Below, in pieces: positions 44,141 through 53,347 of a stretch of 64,000 bases of DNA (position 1 is the first letter of the stretch; each line of letters starts with the position of its first letter). The DNA comes from UBA1845 sp002338715 (GTDB taxonomy: Bacteria > Planctomycetota > Phycisphaerae > UBA1845): contig DAORAL010000009.1 of the NCBI GenBank assembly GCA_035344155.1, positions 62,001-126,000 of the forward strand, written 5' to 3'. Both the position numbers and the translations under genes were made by a program. The notes beneath the pieces are model-generated. The model saw nothing but the letters and a program-made list of their open reading frames with translations. It ran no database searches and was not told the DNA's origin.

Positions 44141-45373
44141 TTAGCTTTGCGTTTTTGGTTTGATCAATCGAGCCGCCCCCCAATTCGCCCAATCACCGAT
44201 GTCTGCGTGTTCGGCGGGTTCGACAACAAGCGTCATCCACTCCGCGCCAACCACCGAGACGTTGATGGGAAGGGCTCGATCCGCTCCGGTGACAGGTTCG
44301 CTGTCGAAGGCGACTTTGCCATCGACGACAATTTTGAAAATCACACTTCCGCCCGGGCGCACCGCGTCATCCAGACCGACCTTCGCCGCGAACGTCTGAT
44401 ACGCGCCGGCCAAGCGGTATTGCACTTCGCTGTTTGCGTGAACGCCGATTCCATGGTCGAACGTTGTTCCATCCATGCGCATCGGTTGGTTGAACACGTT
44501 GCGGTTTTTTCGCACCGACCAGCCGTCATACAACACGCTGGTCGATGTTTGGCTTTGCGGTTCGAGCGCGTCGAGATAGACAATGCGATCGTTGTTGAGT
44601 GTGATCGAATCGATATCGTCGATCGGGCAGGCGATCGTCTGGTTGAATCCGGTGGTAAAGGTCACGCGACCGTCCTGAATCGAATCGAGCGATCCGCCGA
44701 AGACATCGCCCGAATCCAGTTGCAGCGATGCCGGTGGGAGCGGCTGGTATTCCAATGATGTCGCAAAGACCAGCGCGTAGATTTTTTCGAGTTTGACGCG
44801 ACGGGTGCGATCGTTGAATCGAAAATCGCCGCCCGTGGGATTCAATTCGACGAGCGCGCCGTGAATCGCACTGACGCCATCTGCCGCTTTCTCGCTTCGG
44901 GCGAGCAGAATATCTTCACCGGCTTGGGCGTTGGCGATCGTGTCTTGATAACGCGATGTTATTTCGACGGGCCAACTTTCCTGCTGAAATGTCATCGCCC
45001 GCATGTCGGTGAATGGAATCCGCAGTTGATCGGCGAAAGTCGTCTTCATGATGATGCCATCGGGCACGGATTCGAGGATGCTTCCGGACAGTTGGCCGCC
45101 CGATTTCGGATAGACCAAACAGGGCCGAGGGACGCGAACGCTGTCGAGGCGACGGTGGAACGTAACTCTTGCCAGGTCCGCCAGCGGTGTTGCGTGCTCT
45201 TCACCATCGATCTGCAAGGTGATTGCATCGGTCGAAAGTGAGATGAGTTCGCCCACGACGGCTGACCCATCGACCTCGGTCAACGTAACCTGCGACGCGC
45301 GGGCCTGCGCACCCAGCACGCACACCATCATCAGCGTCAACATTGCATTTATGATTCTTGGTTGAACATGCAT
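44141..45373 (-). CDS. Exported NPCBM-domain protein
   Basis: The 410-residue product has a signal peptide (AMLTLMMVCVLGAQARA). Its middle consists of repeated short beta units of the form DGSAVVGELISLSTDAITLQIDGE, SGGQLSGSILESVPDGIIMKT and SGDVFGGSLDSIQDGRVTFTT, like SH3/Sm-type strands. The C-terminal ~130 residues form an NPCBM/NEW2 domain (LYDGWSVRKN, FDHGIGVHANSEVQYRLAG, KVGLDDAVRPGGSVIFKIVVDG, WANWGAARL), a fold linked to carbohydrate binding. It sits between the Q-rich TPR gene (five-base gap) and the tandem HtrA in the long operon, suggesting that it binds wall or surface glycans for that system. Confidence 0.85.
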   Translation of the reverse strand: MHVQPRIINAMLTLMMVCVLGAQARASQVTLTEVDGSAVVGELISLSTDAITLQIDGEEHATPLADLARVTFHRRLDSVRVPRPCLVYPKSGGQLSGSILESVPDGIIMKTTFADQLRIPFTDMRAMTFQQESWPVEITSRYQDTIANAQAGEDILLARSEKAADGVSAIHGALVELNPTGGDFRFNDRTRRVKLEKIYALVFATSLEYQPLPPASLQLDSGDVFGGSLDSIQDGRVTFTTGFNQTIACPIDDIDSITLNNDRIVYLDALEPQSQTSTSVLYDGWSVRKNRNVFNQPMRMDGTTFDHGIGVHANSEVQYRLAGAYQTFAAKVGLDDAVRPGGSVIFKIVVDGKVAFDSEPVTGADRALPINVSVVGAEWMTLVVEPAEHADIGDWANWGAARLIKPKTQS

Positions 45374-45378
45374 GGTTG

Positions 45379-46476
45379 CTACGGTTGCTCCGCCAACGAT
45401 TCGTAATACTGTTCGACCAGCGCCCGGTAGCGGCCCGGGAAACGATCACGCAACACTTGCAGGACTTTGTCGCGATCGGCTTGCGGCATCGAACCCCACG
45501 CATCGCCCGGATTTATGCGTCGACCGGCTTTCTTTCCCGAAGGCATTGACCCGCCGTTGGGGGCGTTCGAATCCTGGGGCGCCGATTCGGACTGGTCCTG
45601 CTCTTGCGGATTGTCTTGTGGTTGGGACTGCTGCGGATCGGGATTCGATTGTTGCTGCTGTTCCTGCTTTTCGGTTTCTTCGATCAAGGTGTCGAGCAAC
45701 TCGATGACCCGCTGCTGAGCGGTTTGAACCTGCTCGCCCGTGTCGGCGGCGGCCAATCGCTTCTGCGAAAACGACATGAGGTCGGCGACTTCACCAATGC
45801 TTTCGGGTACGCGGCGGGCCAACTCCGCGAGCATCTGCTTGGCCGTCACGACGAACCGCGGCGATGCATCGGGAAACTGCGCGAGGAAGTCTTCCAGGGT
45901 GCGTTTGGCCTCTTCGTGCTTGAGGTTGTGAATCTGACAGTATCCGAGCATGTAGAGCAGGTCGGGCTCGCCGAATGCGTAGTCGTTGTAGGTTTCGATG
46001 TCTTTGAAAATATCGGCGATGCGCTCCTCGGCTTCGACCAGTTTTTCCAACTCGACCAACTGGCGGACGAGAAACAGATTCGCGTTGTGATGCAGATAAG
46101 GATCAGCCGACTCGGTCAGCTTTCGCATCGCCGCGACGGTTTCGGGCGTCGCGCCATTTTCGTCGTAACCATCCAGCGCTTCGCGAAATTCCGGCGACAT
46201 CAGTACGAGCACTTCGATGATCAGCGATTCGGGGTCGGCTGGATCACCTTCCGGGTCGGCGACTTCTTTCTGATACGTCGCCACGGCGTCAGCGATGATC
46301 TTCTGAGCCTTTTCATCAACCGATTCGATCGACTGCACGTGCGTCACCAATCGGTCAAAGAATCTGTCGCCATCATCGTCAATATCTGCGGTTTGGGCAT
46401 GGGCACTGACCGCGCATCCCAACAGCGCAACCGCCAGCGCGGCGATGGACCAATATCGTCGTCGGTGTGCGATCAT
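45379..46476 (-). CDS. Exported TPR protein with glutamine-rich segment
   Basis: The 365-residue protein has a signal peptide (WSIAALAVALLGCAVSAHA), a helical region with TPR-like hairpins (about 90-230, including YMLGYCQIHNLKHEEAKRTLEDFLAQFPDA), a Gln/Ser/Pro-rich low-complexity stretch (about 265-310) and a short C-terminal helical motif (PGDAWGSMPQADRDKVLQVLRDRFPGRYRALVEQYY). The last motif is typical of planctomycete proteins encoded beside VWA/MoxR genes and probably binds a partner. ATG 46476 overlaps the stop of the previous gene in TGATG, so translation is probably coupled; an upstream GTG is also possible. Confidence 0.8.
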   Translation of the reverse strand: MIAHRRRYWSIAALAVALLGCAVSAHAQTADIDDDGDRFFDRLVTHVQSIESVDEKAQKIIADAVATYQKEVADPEGDPADPESLIIEVLVLMSPEFREALDGYDENGATPETVAAMRKLTESADPYLHHNANLFLVRQLVELEKLVEAEERIADIFKDIETYNDYAFGEPDLLYMLGYCQIHNLKHEEAKRTLEDFLAQFPDASPRFVVTAKQMLAELARRVPESIGEVADLMSFSQKRLAAADTGEQVQTAQQRVIELLDTLIEETEKQEQQQQSNPDPQQSQPQDNPQEQDQSESAPQDSNAPNGGSMPSGKKAGRRINPGDAWGSMPQADRDKVLQVLRDRFPGRYRALVEQYYESLAEQP

Positions 46477-48581
46477 CACTGGTGTCCCTTTTCTGCCCGC
46501 GATTGAATCTTGCGCGACATGTCTTCGAGTTCTGCCTGCCGTTCTGCTGCGACGGACAGATTACCTTCTATATCGGCTTCTGATTCCGATCCGTCCTTGC
46601 GGGCGGCGTCCGCGGTTGTTGTCTGGCGATTGATCCGAAGCTGCGAACTCTTGAGCATCTTGAGTTCAGCCGAGGTCGGGACCAACGGGGCGTTTCCGCC
46701 ACCGCCTCCGCCACCACCCCCGCCCTGGCGCTTTTTCTTCTTCTGCTCTTCGATCAATTTCTTGAGCGATTCGAGAAGCTGACCCAGTTCGCGCTCGATG
46801 TCAGACTGTGTGCCGGTCGTGATCGGACCAAGCTCGGTTTTGCTCAGTCGCTCCGAGACCATCTGCATGTCGGCCGTCAATTGCTCCATGACCTGTGGGA
46901 ACACAACGGTGGTTCCGTCCTCCTCCAGCAATCGGACGCACATCTGCGCCGACTTGGTCAGGTCGCCTTGCTTCTTGGCGAGTTCGTCGCACTTGAGCTT
47001 CTCCGCCCGGCGAAAGAGTGCCTTATCCAATTCGGCCAGCTTTGACGTCTCGATGTTTATTCCCTTTTGGATCTCCAGCATCTCCGAAAGCCGGGCCTGA
47101 AGTCCCGTCAGGATGTCTTCCTGCTCTTCCTGGCGAAGTTGCTTCAGCGCCTCTTCAAGCTCACGCTGGGCGCGCTCCAATTCATCGAGCGCTTTGTCTT
47201 CTTCGAGGACGGCTTGCTCGACATCCTCTTCATCGAGTTCCTTGCCGGCATCGTCCATGTGCTTGCCCGCACGGTCGACGTTCTCTTCACCGGGCAGCGG
47301 CTTTTCTTCCTGCGACTTTTTCGATTCGTCCTGGCTTTGCTGCTCGTCGCCGGATTCGTTGGGCTGTCCGTCCTGCTGATCGCCCTTGTTGTCTTGATCT
47401 TTATTGCCTTGCGGTTTTCCCTTGGAGTCGCCGCCCTTGGGCGATTGCATTTTCTGCGATAGTTTCTTCGCTTTGTCGGAAAGTTTGCGCTGGGCGTCAC
47501 CGGACTTGGTGGATTCGCGTTTCTTTTCCAATTCCTTCTTGGCTTCCTCCAGGCGATGAAGGGCACGCTTCAGTTCTTCGGTTGCTTCTTTCTGTGCCTC
47601 TTTTTTCTGATCCGCCTTGTCTTGGGCCTCGTTGGAACCTGCGTCCTCGCTGCCTTGTTCTTGGGCGTCAGGCTCGCCGTTTTCTTTTTTGCTTTCCTCT
47701 GCGCCTTGTTTGCCTTCGGATTTCTTACCCTGTTGCGGTTGGCCCGCGGACTTCATGTTTTCAGACGCCTGCTTTAGCTCCTTCGACGCATCATCGAGCA
47801 TGTCAGCCGCTTTCTTGTTCTCCGATTCCTTGTTTTCGCCCGACTCGTCGTTTTCGGTTTCCGGATTGAGCGACTTGCTGATGTCGTCAACATCCTGACT
47901 CAGCTTTTGCGCCTGCTCGCTGAGTTTGGCTTGCGATTCCGCATTCTCATTGCTTTGGGCCTGATCGGATGGGTCGGAATCCTGCGCCTCTTTTTGCAAT
48001 TCTTCCTGTTCACTTAGAAGTTGCTGGGCGCGGTTGATCGCGGCATCGACCTGCTTTGCTGCCCGGGCGGCGCGGATGGCGTCAGCCGCATCCTTGCGCT
48101 GCTGTTTCTGTTCTTCGATGAGCGTCTTCAACTCGCGCTTGGCTTCACGAATTCGCTCCATCTTCTCCTTGCGCGCCTCGTCGTTTGGATTCTGATCAAG
48201 CAGCACCATCAGAATCTTTTCGAAGTCGGCGGCCAACAGTTCCTGCTCGCTGGCGGCATCGTTGAGACTTTGCGACGCGTTGAGGGCGGCGACCAACCGT
48301 TCGATGCGTTCCTTGACTTCCAACTCACCCGTGCGCGAAAGTGCTTCGCCGAGCTTCTCGGCGTTTTCGGGTTCGACCTCAGCCAGCTTCTCGCGCAGAC
48401 GGAACATGTGCTCTTCAAGGCGTGCGATGCGGTCGAGGATCATCTGCTGCTTGGTGGCAAGCGCGTTGATGGGTTTGTCGTCGGGGCCCTGTTGTCCAAA
48501 CAGATCACCGGCCAATGACATCAACACGAGCGTGGCGATCAGGCAGCCGACGCAGCTGAGTTTCGATTTGGTCGTCAACAT
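46476..48581 (-). CDS. Exported coiled-coil, Lys/Glu/Gln-rich low-complexity protein
   Basis: The protein of about 701 residues has a signal peptide (CVGCLIATLVLMSLAGDLFG), after which almost the whole chain is charged. Helical coiled-coil stretches (about 45-200, 330-390 and 450-590) alternate with disordered KSEG/QDG/NKDQ-rich segments. Near residues 610-625 a KKKK run is followed by ten glycines, then a final helical segment. Such a protein is likely an extended scaffold or tether rather than an enzyme. It follows the DUF4175-like gene by 94 bases and overlaps the TPR gene. ATG 48581 begins the signal peptide. The composition is unlike its neighbours, but the frame is intact and both flanks are coupled to the operon. 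Confidence 0.8.
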   Translation of the reverse strand: MLTTKSKLSCVGCLIATLVLMSLAGDLFGQQGPDDKPINALATKQQMILDRIARLEEHMFRLREKLAEVEPENAEKLGEALSRTGELEVKERIERLVAALNASQSLNDAASEQELLAADFEKILMVLLDQNPNDEARKEKMERIREAKRELKTLIEEQKQQRKDAADAIRAARAAKQVDAAINRAQQLLSEQEELQKEAQDSDPSDQAQSNENAESQAKLSEQAQKLSQDVDDISKSLNPETENDESGENKESENKKAADMLDDASKELKQASENMKSAGQPQQGKKSEGKQGAEESKKENGEPDAQEQGSEDAGSNEAQDKADQKKEAQKEATEELKRALHRLEEAKKELEKKRESTKSGDAQRKLSDKAKKLSQKMQSPKGGDSKGKPQGNKDQDNKGDQQDGQPNESGDEQQSQDESKKSQEEKPLPGEENVDRAGKHMDDAGKELDEEDVEQAVLEEDKALDELERAQRELEEALKQLRQEEQEDILTGLQARLSEMLEIQKGINIETSKLAELDKALFRRAEKLKCDELAKKQGDLTKSAQMCVRLLEEDGTTVVFPQVMEQLTADMQMVSERLSKTELGPITTGTQSDIERELGQLLESLKKLIEEQKKKKRQGGGGGGGGGGNAPLVPTSAELKMLKSSQLRINRQTTTADAARKDGSESEADIEGNLSVAAERQAELEDMSRKIQSRAEKGHQ

Positions 48582-48675
48582 ATCCACTATCTTTCCGTTA
48601 CGACTTCCCGCAAACACTGGATTCTAGGACGCAGACGCCAGTCCATCGAATCGGTCTGACACCCGTCCATCGAAT

Positions 48676-50778
48676 CTAATCGTCAAACACGTCGTCGGTG
48701 CGGGCTTCAAGCTCCGCCTTCGTTTCGACGTTTAATTCCTTCTGCAACTGCATGATCTCCCGAAGAAGCGTGACGGTCTGCTGAAACCCTTCCCACTTAA
48801 GCATATGATCCAAGACATCCTGCATTTCATTGAGAATCTGCTGTTGCTGCGGATCGACCTGCCGCGCCATCTCCATATTCGGCTCGCGACTCAGTTGGCG
48901 GAGCAGGTCAGCGGCTTGGCTTAACTCCCTTGCACACAGATTCGTCAGCGGCGTGATGATTCCCTGTTCCAACCGTTCGCGAACTTCGGGCTCATCCAGC
49001 GCGTTGATTTCCAATTCACTAAGCACCTGGGCGAATTGCTGGCGGATCACGTTCACCTGTGCGAGCACCTGTCTCTGACGCCGTTCGAGCGGTGCGAGTT
49101 CCAACTCGAGCGCTTCCCGCGTCGTCTGGTCGTCGATGTGCGATAGAACCGTGAGCAACCTTCGCCGCAAACGATCCTGATTGTCCACCGCACGCTCAAA
49201 CTGCCGGCGGAATTCCTGTTCGCGGCGGTTGATTTCGGCGAGGAACTCCTCAGCCGTCACCACGCGAAATGTGATCGTCGTCGATTCGCCCACACCCGGT
49301 CCCGAAACGGTGTTGAGGTCCTGCGCTTTCGCAAAAACCGCAACCTGTTCACCGACGGCAGCCCCGGTCGACTTGACCGGCCAACCAAACTGAGCGGCGT
49401 ACTGCTTGGATTGCGGTTTGAAATCGGGCAGCGTGACGGATTGCTGCGATGCGTCGGGATTGTCGATTCGAAACAGCATGTCAGCCGTCCCAAGCCCGAG
49501 GTCATCGCTCATGTCGATTTCCACCGGGATGTTGGCCGCCGGCGTGACCATGTTCCCAACGTGGGCGAAGAGTAGCTTGACCTGCGGCGGATTGTCCTTG
49601 AGCAAACGGATCGAGAAACGCATCGGCCGAACGTTCGCGAGTCCGTCGAGGTCGGTCATTTCAATGTGCAGGGTTTGCGACTCGGTTGGCGTCACCGACG
49701 CGGTGATCGTTTGATCCAGCGGCTGCAATTCATCAAGCACTTCCGATCCGTTCATCAACCGCGCGCTCAAGAGGGGTTTGGAAGCGATCGCGCGGATCGA
49801 CACGGCGCTGCCCGGATAAATCTCGCACGCCCGTTGTCCCGAGGGCAGCACGTATGGTGCGATACCGGTGTAGTCGGGGGGCTCGATTGACAAGGTGGCT
49901 TCGTCGATCGTCGGTCGCTGCGACAACTGCGTTTCAAACCAGTCGGTCGTGTCGTCGCCACCGGTCAAATAGAAACTCACTTCTTCTTTCGCCCGGGCAA
50001 AGGTGTAGCGAAACTCGCGTTGGCCAACCCCGGTCATCGGTTCGCGGCCACTCTTACCCGACTTGGTTTCAAATACGATTTCAACATGGCGGGGAACGAC
50101 CGCGCCCGCAGGGATCGACGCGCGGATTTCCAGATCGTCACCGATCGCGCCTTTGATGATGCGATCGTCGGGTGCGTCGACTTCGATGATGGTCCGCTTG
50201 GGCCAATTGACGTTTCGCAGCAGAATGTTGCGATCAAGCCAAATGCCCATCGTCTGCGGCGCGATGGCAAAACTGGCGACGCACACAACCATGACCGCGA
50301 TGATCTTCATCGTGCCGCGTCGAGCCAACCGGGGTTCGATGACGTCTTCAATCGCGAGCCCGCTGGTCGCTTCAACAGCTTGCTGCACGACGGATTCCGC
50401 GAGTTGCGGTGAATTGGAAGCGGCTGGTCCGACCCGCCCCGAATCGAATTCGACGGCGGAAATCAACAGCGAGTCGAGTTGTGGGAATCGCTTTTCAATC
50501 ACGCGAGCGATGTCGCGCTCGTCGAATTTAAGACGCTGCGGTTGAATCAACTTTCGCCATGTCATCCATCCGACAAGACCGAGCACGACGAACAACAGCG
50601 CGCAGCGCATGTCCAGCCGCAGGCGCAGGGTGTAGTCGAGCGCGAACTGCATCACCAGCACAGCCAAGACAACGGTCGCCACCACGCCGGCGCCGACCAG
50701 CGCGCGGTCTGTGCGCAATCGCCGGGCCAACCGTGTCAACCGCTGCATCACCTGTTGTCGAAATGCCGATTGCTGCAT
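48676..50778 (-). CDS. DUF4175-like membrane protein with C-terminal coiled coil
   Basis: The protein of about 700 residues begins with two transmembrane helices (about 25-80, VVATVVLAVLVMQFAL and CALLFVVLGLVGWMTW). A cytoplasmic helical part follows (DIARVIEKRFPQLDSLLISAVE), then a third helix (about 160, MKIIAVMVVCVASFAIA), a periplasmic region of beta-sandwich repeats (about 200-490, including EPPDYTGIAPYVLPSGQRACEIYPGSAVSIRA) and a long coiled coil to the end. This layout matches DUF4175-type proteins. Their function is unknown, but they regularly occur beside MoxR/VWA genes. ATG 50778 has GGATAAAG upstream; ATG 50802 is an alternative. It should link the membrane to the exported coiled-coil protein encoded next. 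Confidence 0.78.
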   Translation of the reverse strand: MQQSAFRQQVMQRLTRLARRLRTDRALVGAGVVATVVLAVLVMQFALDYTLRLRLDMRCALLFVVLGLVGWMTWRKLIQPQRLKFDERDIARVIEKRFPQLDSLLISAVEFDSGRVGPAASNSPQLAESVVQQAVEATSGLAIEDVIEPRLARRGTMKIIAVMVVCVASFAIAPQTMGIWLDRNILLRNVNWPKRTIIEVDAPDDRIIKGAIGDDLEIRASIPAGAVVPRHVEIVFETKSGKSGREPMTGVGQREFRYTFARAKEEVSFYLTGGDDTTDWFETQLSQRPTIDEATLSIEPPDYTGIAPYVLPSGQRACEIYPGSAVSIRAIASKPLLSARLMNGSEVLDELQPLDQTITASVTPTESQTLHIEMTDLDGLANVRPMRFSIRLLKDNPPQVKLLFAHVGNMVTPAANIPVEIDMSDDLGLGTADMLFRIDNPDASQQSVTLPDFKPQSKQYAAQFGWPVKSTGAAVGEQVAVFAKAQDLNTVSGPGVGESTTITFRVVTAEEFLAEINRREQEFRRQFERAVDNQDRLRRRLLTVLSHIDDQTTREALELELAPLERRQRQVLAQVNVIRQQFAQVLSELEINALDEPEVRERLEQGIITPLTNLCARELSQAADLLRQLSREPNMEMARQVDPQQQQILNEMQDVLDHMLKWEGFQQTVTLLREIMQLQKELNVETKAELEARTDDVFDD

Positions 50779-50808
50779 CTTTATCCAATCGCCGCGGACC
50801 ATCCGCGC

Positions 50809-53313
50809 TTATAGCAGGCGGAAAATCTTTCGCATCGCCCACTCCGTACTCAACAATCCAACCAAAAGCAGAAGCACCCAGGTCTCATCCCACAACGGTG
50901 TGGGCCGCGACCGGATCGTCGTCGACTCGTGTCGATCCGGTATCTGGTGCGGAAGGTCGGCGGCTTCTTTGACGTCATAGTATCGCCCGCCCGGTGTCTG
51001 CTCAGCCAGGGCGATCAACTGATCCCGGGCGAGTTGTGGTTGAAGAATCTCCAGGTTTGGCCGCGTGATCTGAACCTCGCGCCGCACGGTGTCGTTTTCA
51101 ATGTCGCCATCCGGAATCGGCAGCATCAGCTCGCAACTGCCCGTCGTTGGTGGGACAAATCTCGCTTCGTACCAACCGGGGCGATCGGCGATGCGCGACA
51201 GGGTGAACTTCCCGCGTTCATCACCGATGGTGTACTCGGCTTCGACGCCGGGAATTTGCAGCGGTTGATATGCCCGATCGAACAAGCGGGCTGACACGTT
51301 GATCACATCACCCAGTTGATACGAGTCGCGGTCCGTCAAAATCGACCCGCGTTGATTGCCCCCGACAAGTTTTCCCTCGACGACATAACGCACCAACTGC
51401 ACCCAGAACTTGTTGAACACGTTGTCGCCATACGCCCGCCAGCGCCACGTGCTGTCGATGCCGAGAAACGCGGTGCGACCCGACCCTGCGTACTGGGTGG
51501 CCAGCAGCACGTGTCCGCCGTATCGATTTTGCATGCGCGGATCACCGTGGCGCATCAGCACCGTCGCGACCGGCTTCTCGCGAAGCACCGGAAAGTGCCA
51601 ATACACCGAACCCACGTTGGCCCAACTCAATTCTGCCGTCGTATCGCCCGGTAATTTCAAAACCGGGTGACCCTGCGACGACGTTGGCACGATCAGCGGA
51701 TGGGCCTGCTTTTGATAGTGTCCGATCTGGTTGAGCACCAGGTCGGCATCGGGATCGAACGTCACCGGCAAAATGCGCAGCAATTCCTTCGTCGCCTCGT
51801 CGCGGGCAAATGCCGGTGCGTGCAAACGCGATGCCGCGTAAATCAAACCACCGCCGTGTCGCGTGACCAAACGGTCAGCCAACTCGACCCACTCGGGCGT
51901 AATCTCCAGCGGATCGGGATCGAGCAGCACGATGGCATCGTATTTGAACAACTCCTCTGCCGACTCGGGCAGGTGGTCGATGATGATGTTGCCATCGCGG
52001 GCGGCATCATCGTCAGCCGACTGCAACCAGCAACTGACTTCGAATGTGTCATCGCGCTCCAGCAGGCGCGACACATAGCGGTATTCCCAACTCGGCGCCC
52101 CCGCGACGACCAGCACACGAATCTTATTGTCCACAACGTTGACCGTGATCTTCTGGCTGTTGTCGTCGCTGACCGATTCATCCTCGGCGACGGGTACCTG
52201 CACCTGATAAACAAATCGCCCGACGAGTTGCTGGCGATGTTTGAAGGTCAGCGGTTCCGACGTGTTGTCTTCCGGCAGTGTGACCTGCTGCGATGCGACG
52301 ACCTGACCCTCGCCTTCTGTACCGGCTTGTTTTTCGACAAGCTCGACCGTGACGACTTGGCCGGCCATCCCTTGCGCACCTATCTGCGTGACGATGGCGA
52401 ACGGGTCCTGTGTAAAGACATTGTCCGGCGCGATGACTTCAGCCACGCGTACGTTACGCGGTGGAGCCGCATTTCCGACGCCGACGATGTGCAGCGGAAT
52501 TTCATGGTCCTGGGCAAAGCGGGCGATGTCGCCGTAAGAATCACCTCGATTGATCCCGCCATCGGTGAGCAGGACGATACCCGCGACCGGGGATCGGTCG
52601 GCTTTTTCGATGGATTGCCGCACCGCCCGCCCGATGTCGGTGGTTGCGCCGGTTGCCTGGAATTGGGTGATCAGTTGTTCGTCACCGCTGGCGTCGACGA
52701 TCGGCGATTTCGTTTTGGATGCGGCATCGGATTCGTCGGTTGGTGTTTCTGGACTGTCAGCCGATTCCCGCAATGCCCGAATCGTGTATTGCGTCTGGAC
52801 GTTTTCGGCGAACGTATGAACCTTGACGCGGTTGTTTTCCGCCAGTTCGCGCAGAAAACGGTGATCGTCACTTCCCAGAAGTTGATCGACGACCTCGGTG
52901 CGGCGAACGGGTTTCTCTGTTGCATCGGCGATGACGGAACTGACCCGTTCGAGGTCTTCGCTGCGCCGATAGCGGTCCTGCAGGTCCATGCTCGCCGAAG
53001 CGTCTACAAGGACGAGTGTATATGAACTGACCCACCGATGCAGGTAGGTTGCGATAATCGGTTCGAAGAGAATCGTCAGCAAACAGAGCATGACGCAGAT
53101 GCGCAGACCGGCCATCACCATCCGCACGCGCAGGCTCGCGCCGATGCGCCCTTCGCGACGATAGAACCAGATGATGGCATAGACCAGAACTGCGGCGACG
53201 ATCATCGTCGCCACGGTCCACCATCCGGTGGGTAGCGCCGCAAACTCAAGCCGGCGCTCCACTTCGATGTGGTCCACCTGGCCCAAGAGAATGTTGTTCC
53301 AGTTCACGTTCAT
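50809..53313 (-). CDS. VWA-domain membrane protein with glutamine-amidotransferase-like domain
   Basis: The 834-residue protein starts with two transmembrane helices (about 30-50 and 67-90), then a von Willebrand A domain (about 95-310) with MIDAS DASASMD and LTDGGINR. Two beta-rich segments and a class I glutamine-amidotransferase-like domain without visible catalytic Cys follow (about 400-640, IRVLVVAGAPSWEYRYVSRLL, YDAIVLLDPDPLE). It ends with a sandwich domain and a final transmembrane helix (ETWVLLLLVGLLSTEW). This is the layout of large VWA proteins that accompany MoxR ATPases. The VWA domain probably binds metal and a partner in a MoxR-dependent complex. It follows the BatA-like gene by 34 bases. 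Confidence 0.87.
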   Translation of the reverse strand: MNVNWNNILLGQVDHIEVERRLEFAALPTGWWTVATMIVAAVLVYAIIWFYRREGRIGASLRVRMVMAGLRICVMLCLLTILFEPIIATYLHRWVSSYTLVLVDASASMDLQDRYRRSEDLERVSSVIADATEKPVRRTEVVDQLLGSDDHRFLRELAENNRVKVHTFAENVQTQYTIRALRESADSPETPTDESDAASKTKSPIVDASGDEQLITQFQATGATTDIGRAVRQSIEKADRSPVAGIVLLTDGGINRGDSYGDIARFAQDHEIPLHIVGVGNAAPPRNVRVAEVIAPDNVFTQDPFAIVTQIGAQGMAGQVVTVELVEKQAGTEGEGQVVASQQVTLPEDNTSEPLTFKHRQQLVGRFVYQVQVPVAEDESVSDDNSQKITVNVVDNKIRVLVVAGAPSWEYRYVSRLLERDDTFEVSCWLQSADDDAARDGNIIIDHLPESAEELFKYDAIVLLDPDPLEITPEWVELADRLVTRHGGGLIYAASRLHAPAFARDEATKELLRILPVTFDPDADLVLNQIGHYQKQAHPLIVPTSSQGHPVLKLPGDTTAELSWANVGSVYWHFPVLREKPVATVLMRHGDPRMQNRYGGHVLLATQYAGSGRTAFLGIDSTWRWRAYGDNVFNKFWVQLVRYVVEGKLVGGNQRGSILTDRDSYQLGDVINVSARLFDRAYQPLQIPGVEAEYTIGDERGKFTLSRIADRPGWYEARFVPPTTGSCELMLPIPDGDIENDTVRREVQITRPNLEILQPQLARDQLIALAEQTPGGRYYDVKEAADLPHQIPDRHESTTIRSRPTPLWDETWVLLLLVGLLSTEWAMRKIFRLL

Positions 53314-53347
53314 GCCGTGTGCGTCAGCAATCCAAAATCAATCACGT

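Noticed and set aside
46690..46730. Poly-glycine run as a possible sequencing error in the coiled-coil gene
   Set aside because: The glycine codons vary (GGC, GGG, GGT, GGA), so it is not a homopolymer error, and the frame continues to a stop that overlaps the next gene.
51667..53025. 452-codon plus-strand frame opposite the VWA membrane protein
   Set aside because: Fully antisense to a gene with clear VWA motifs; its Asp/Val/Arg-rich sequence matches no fold.
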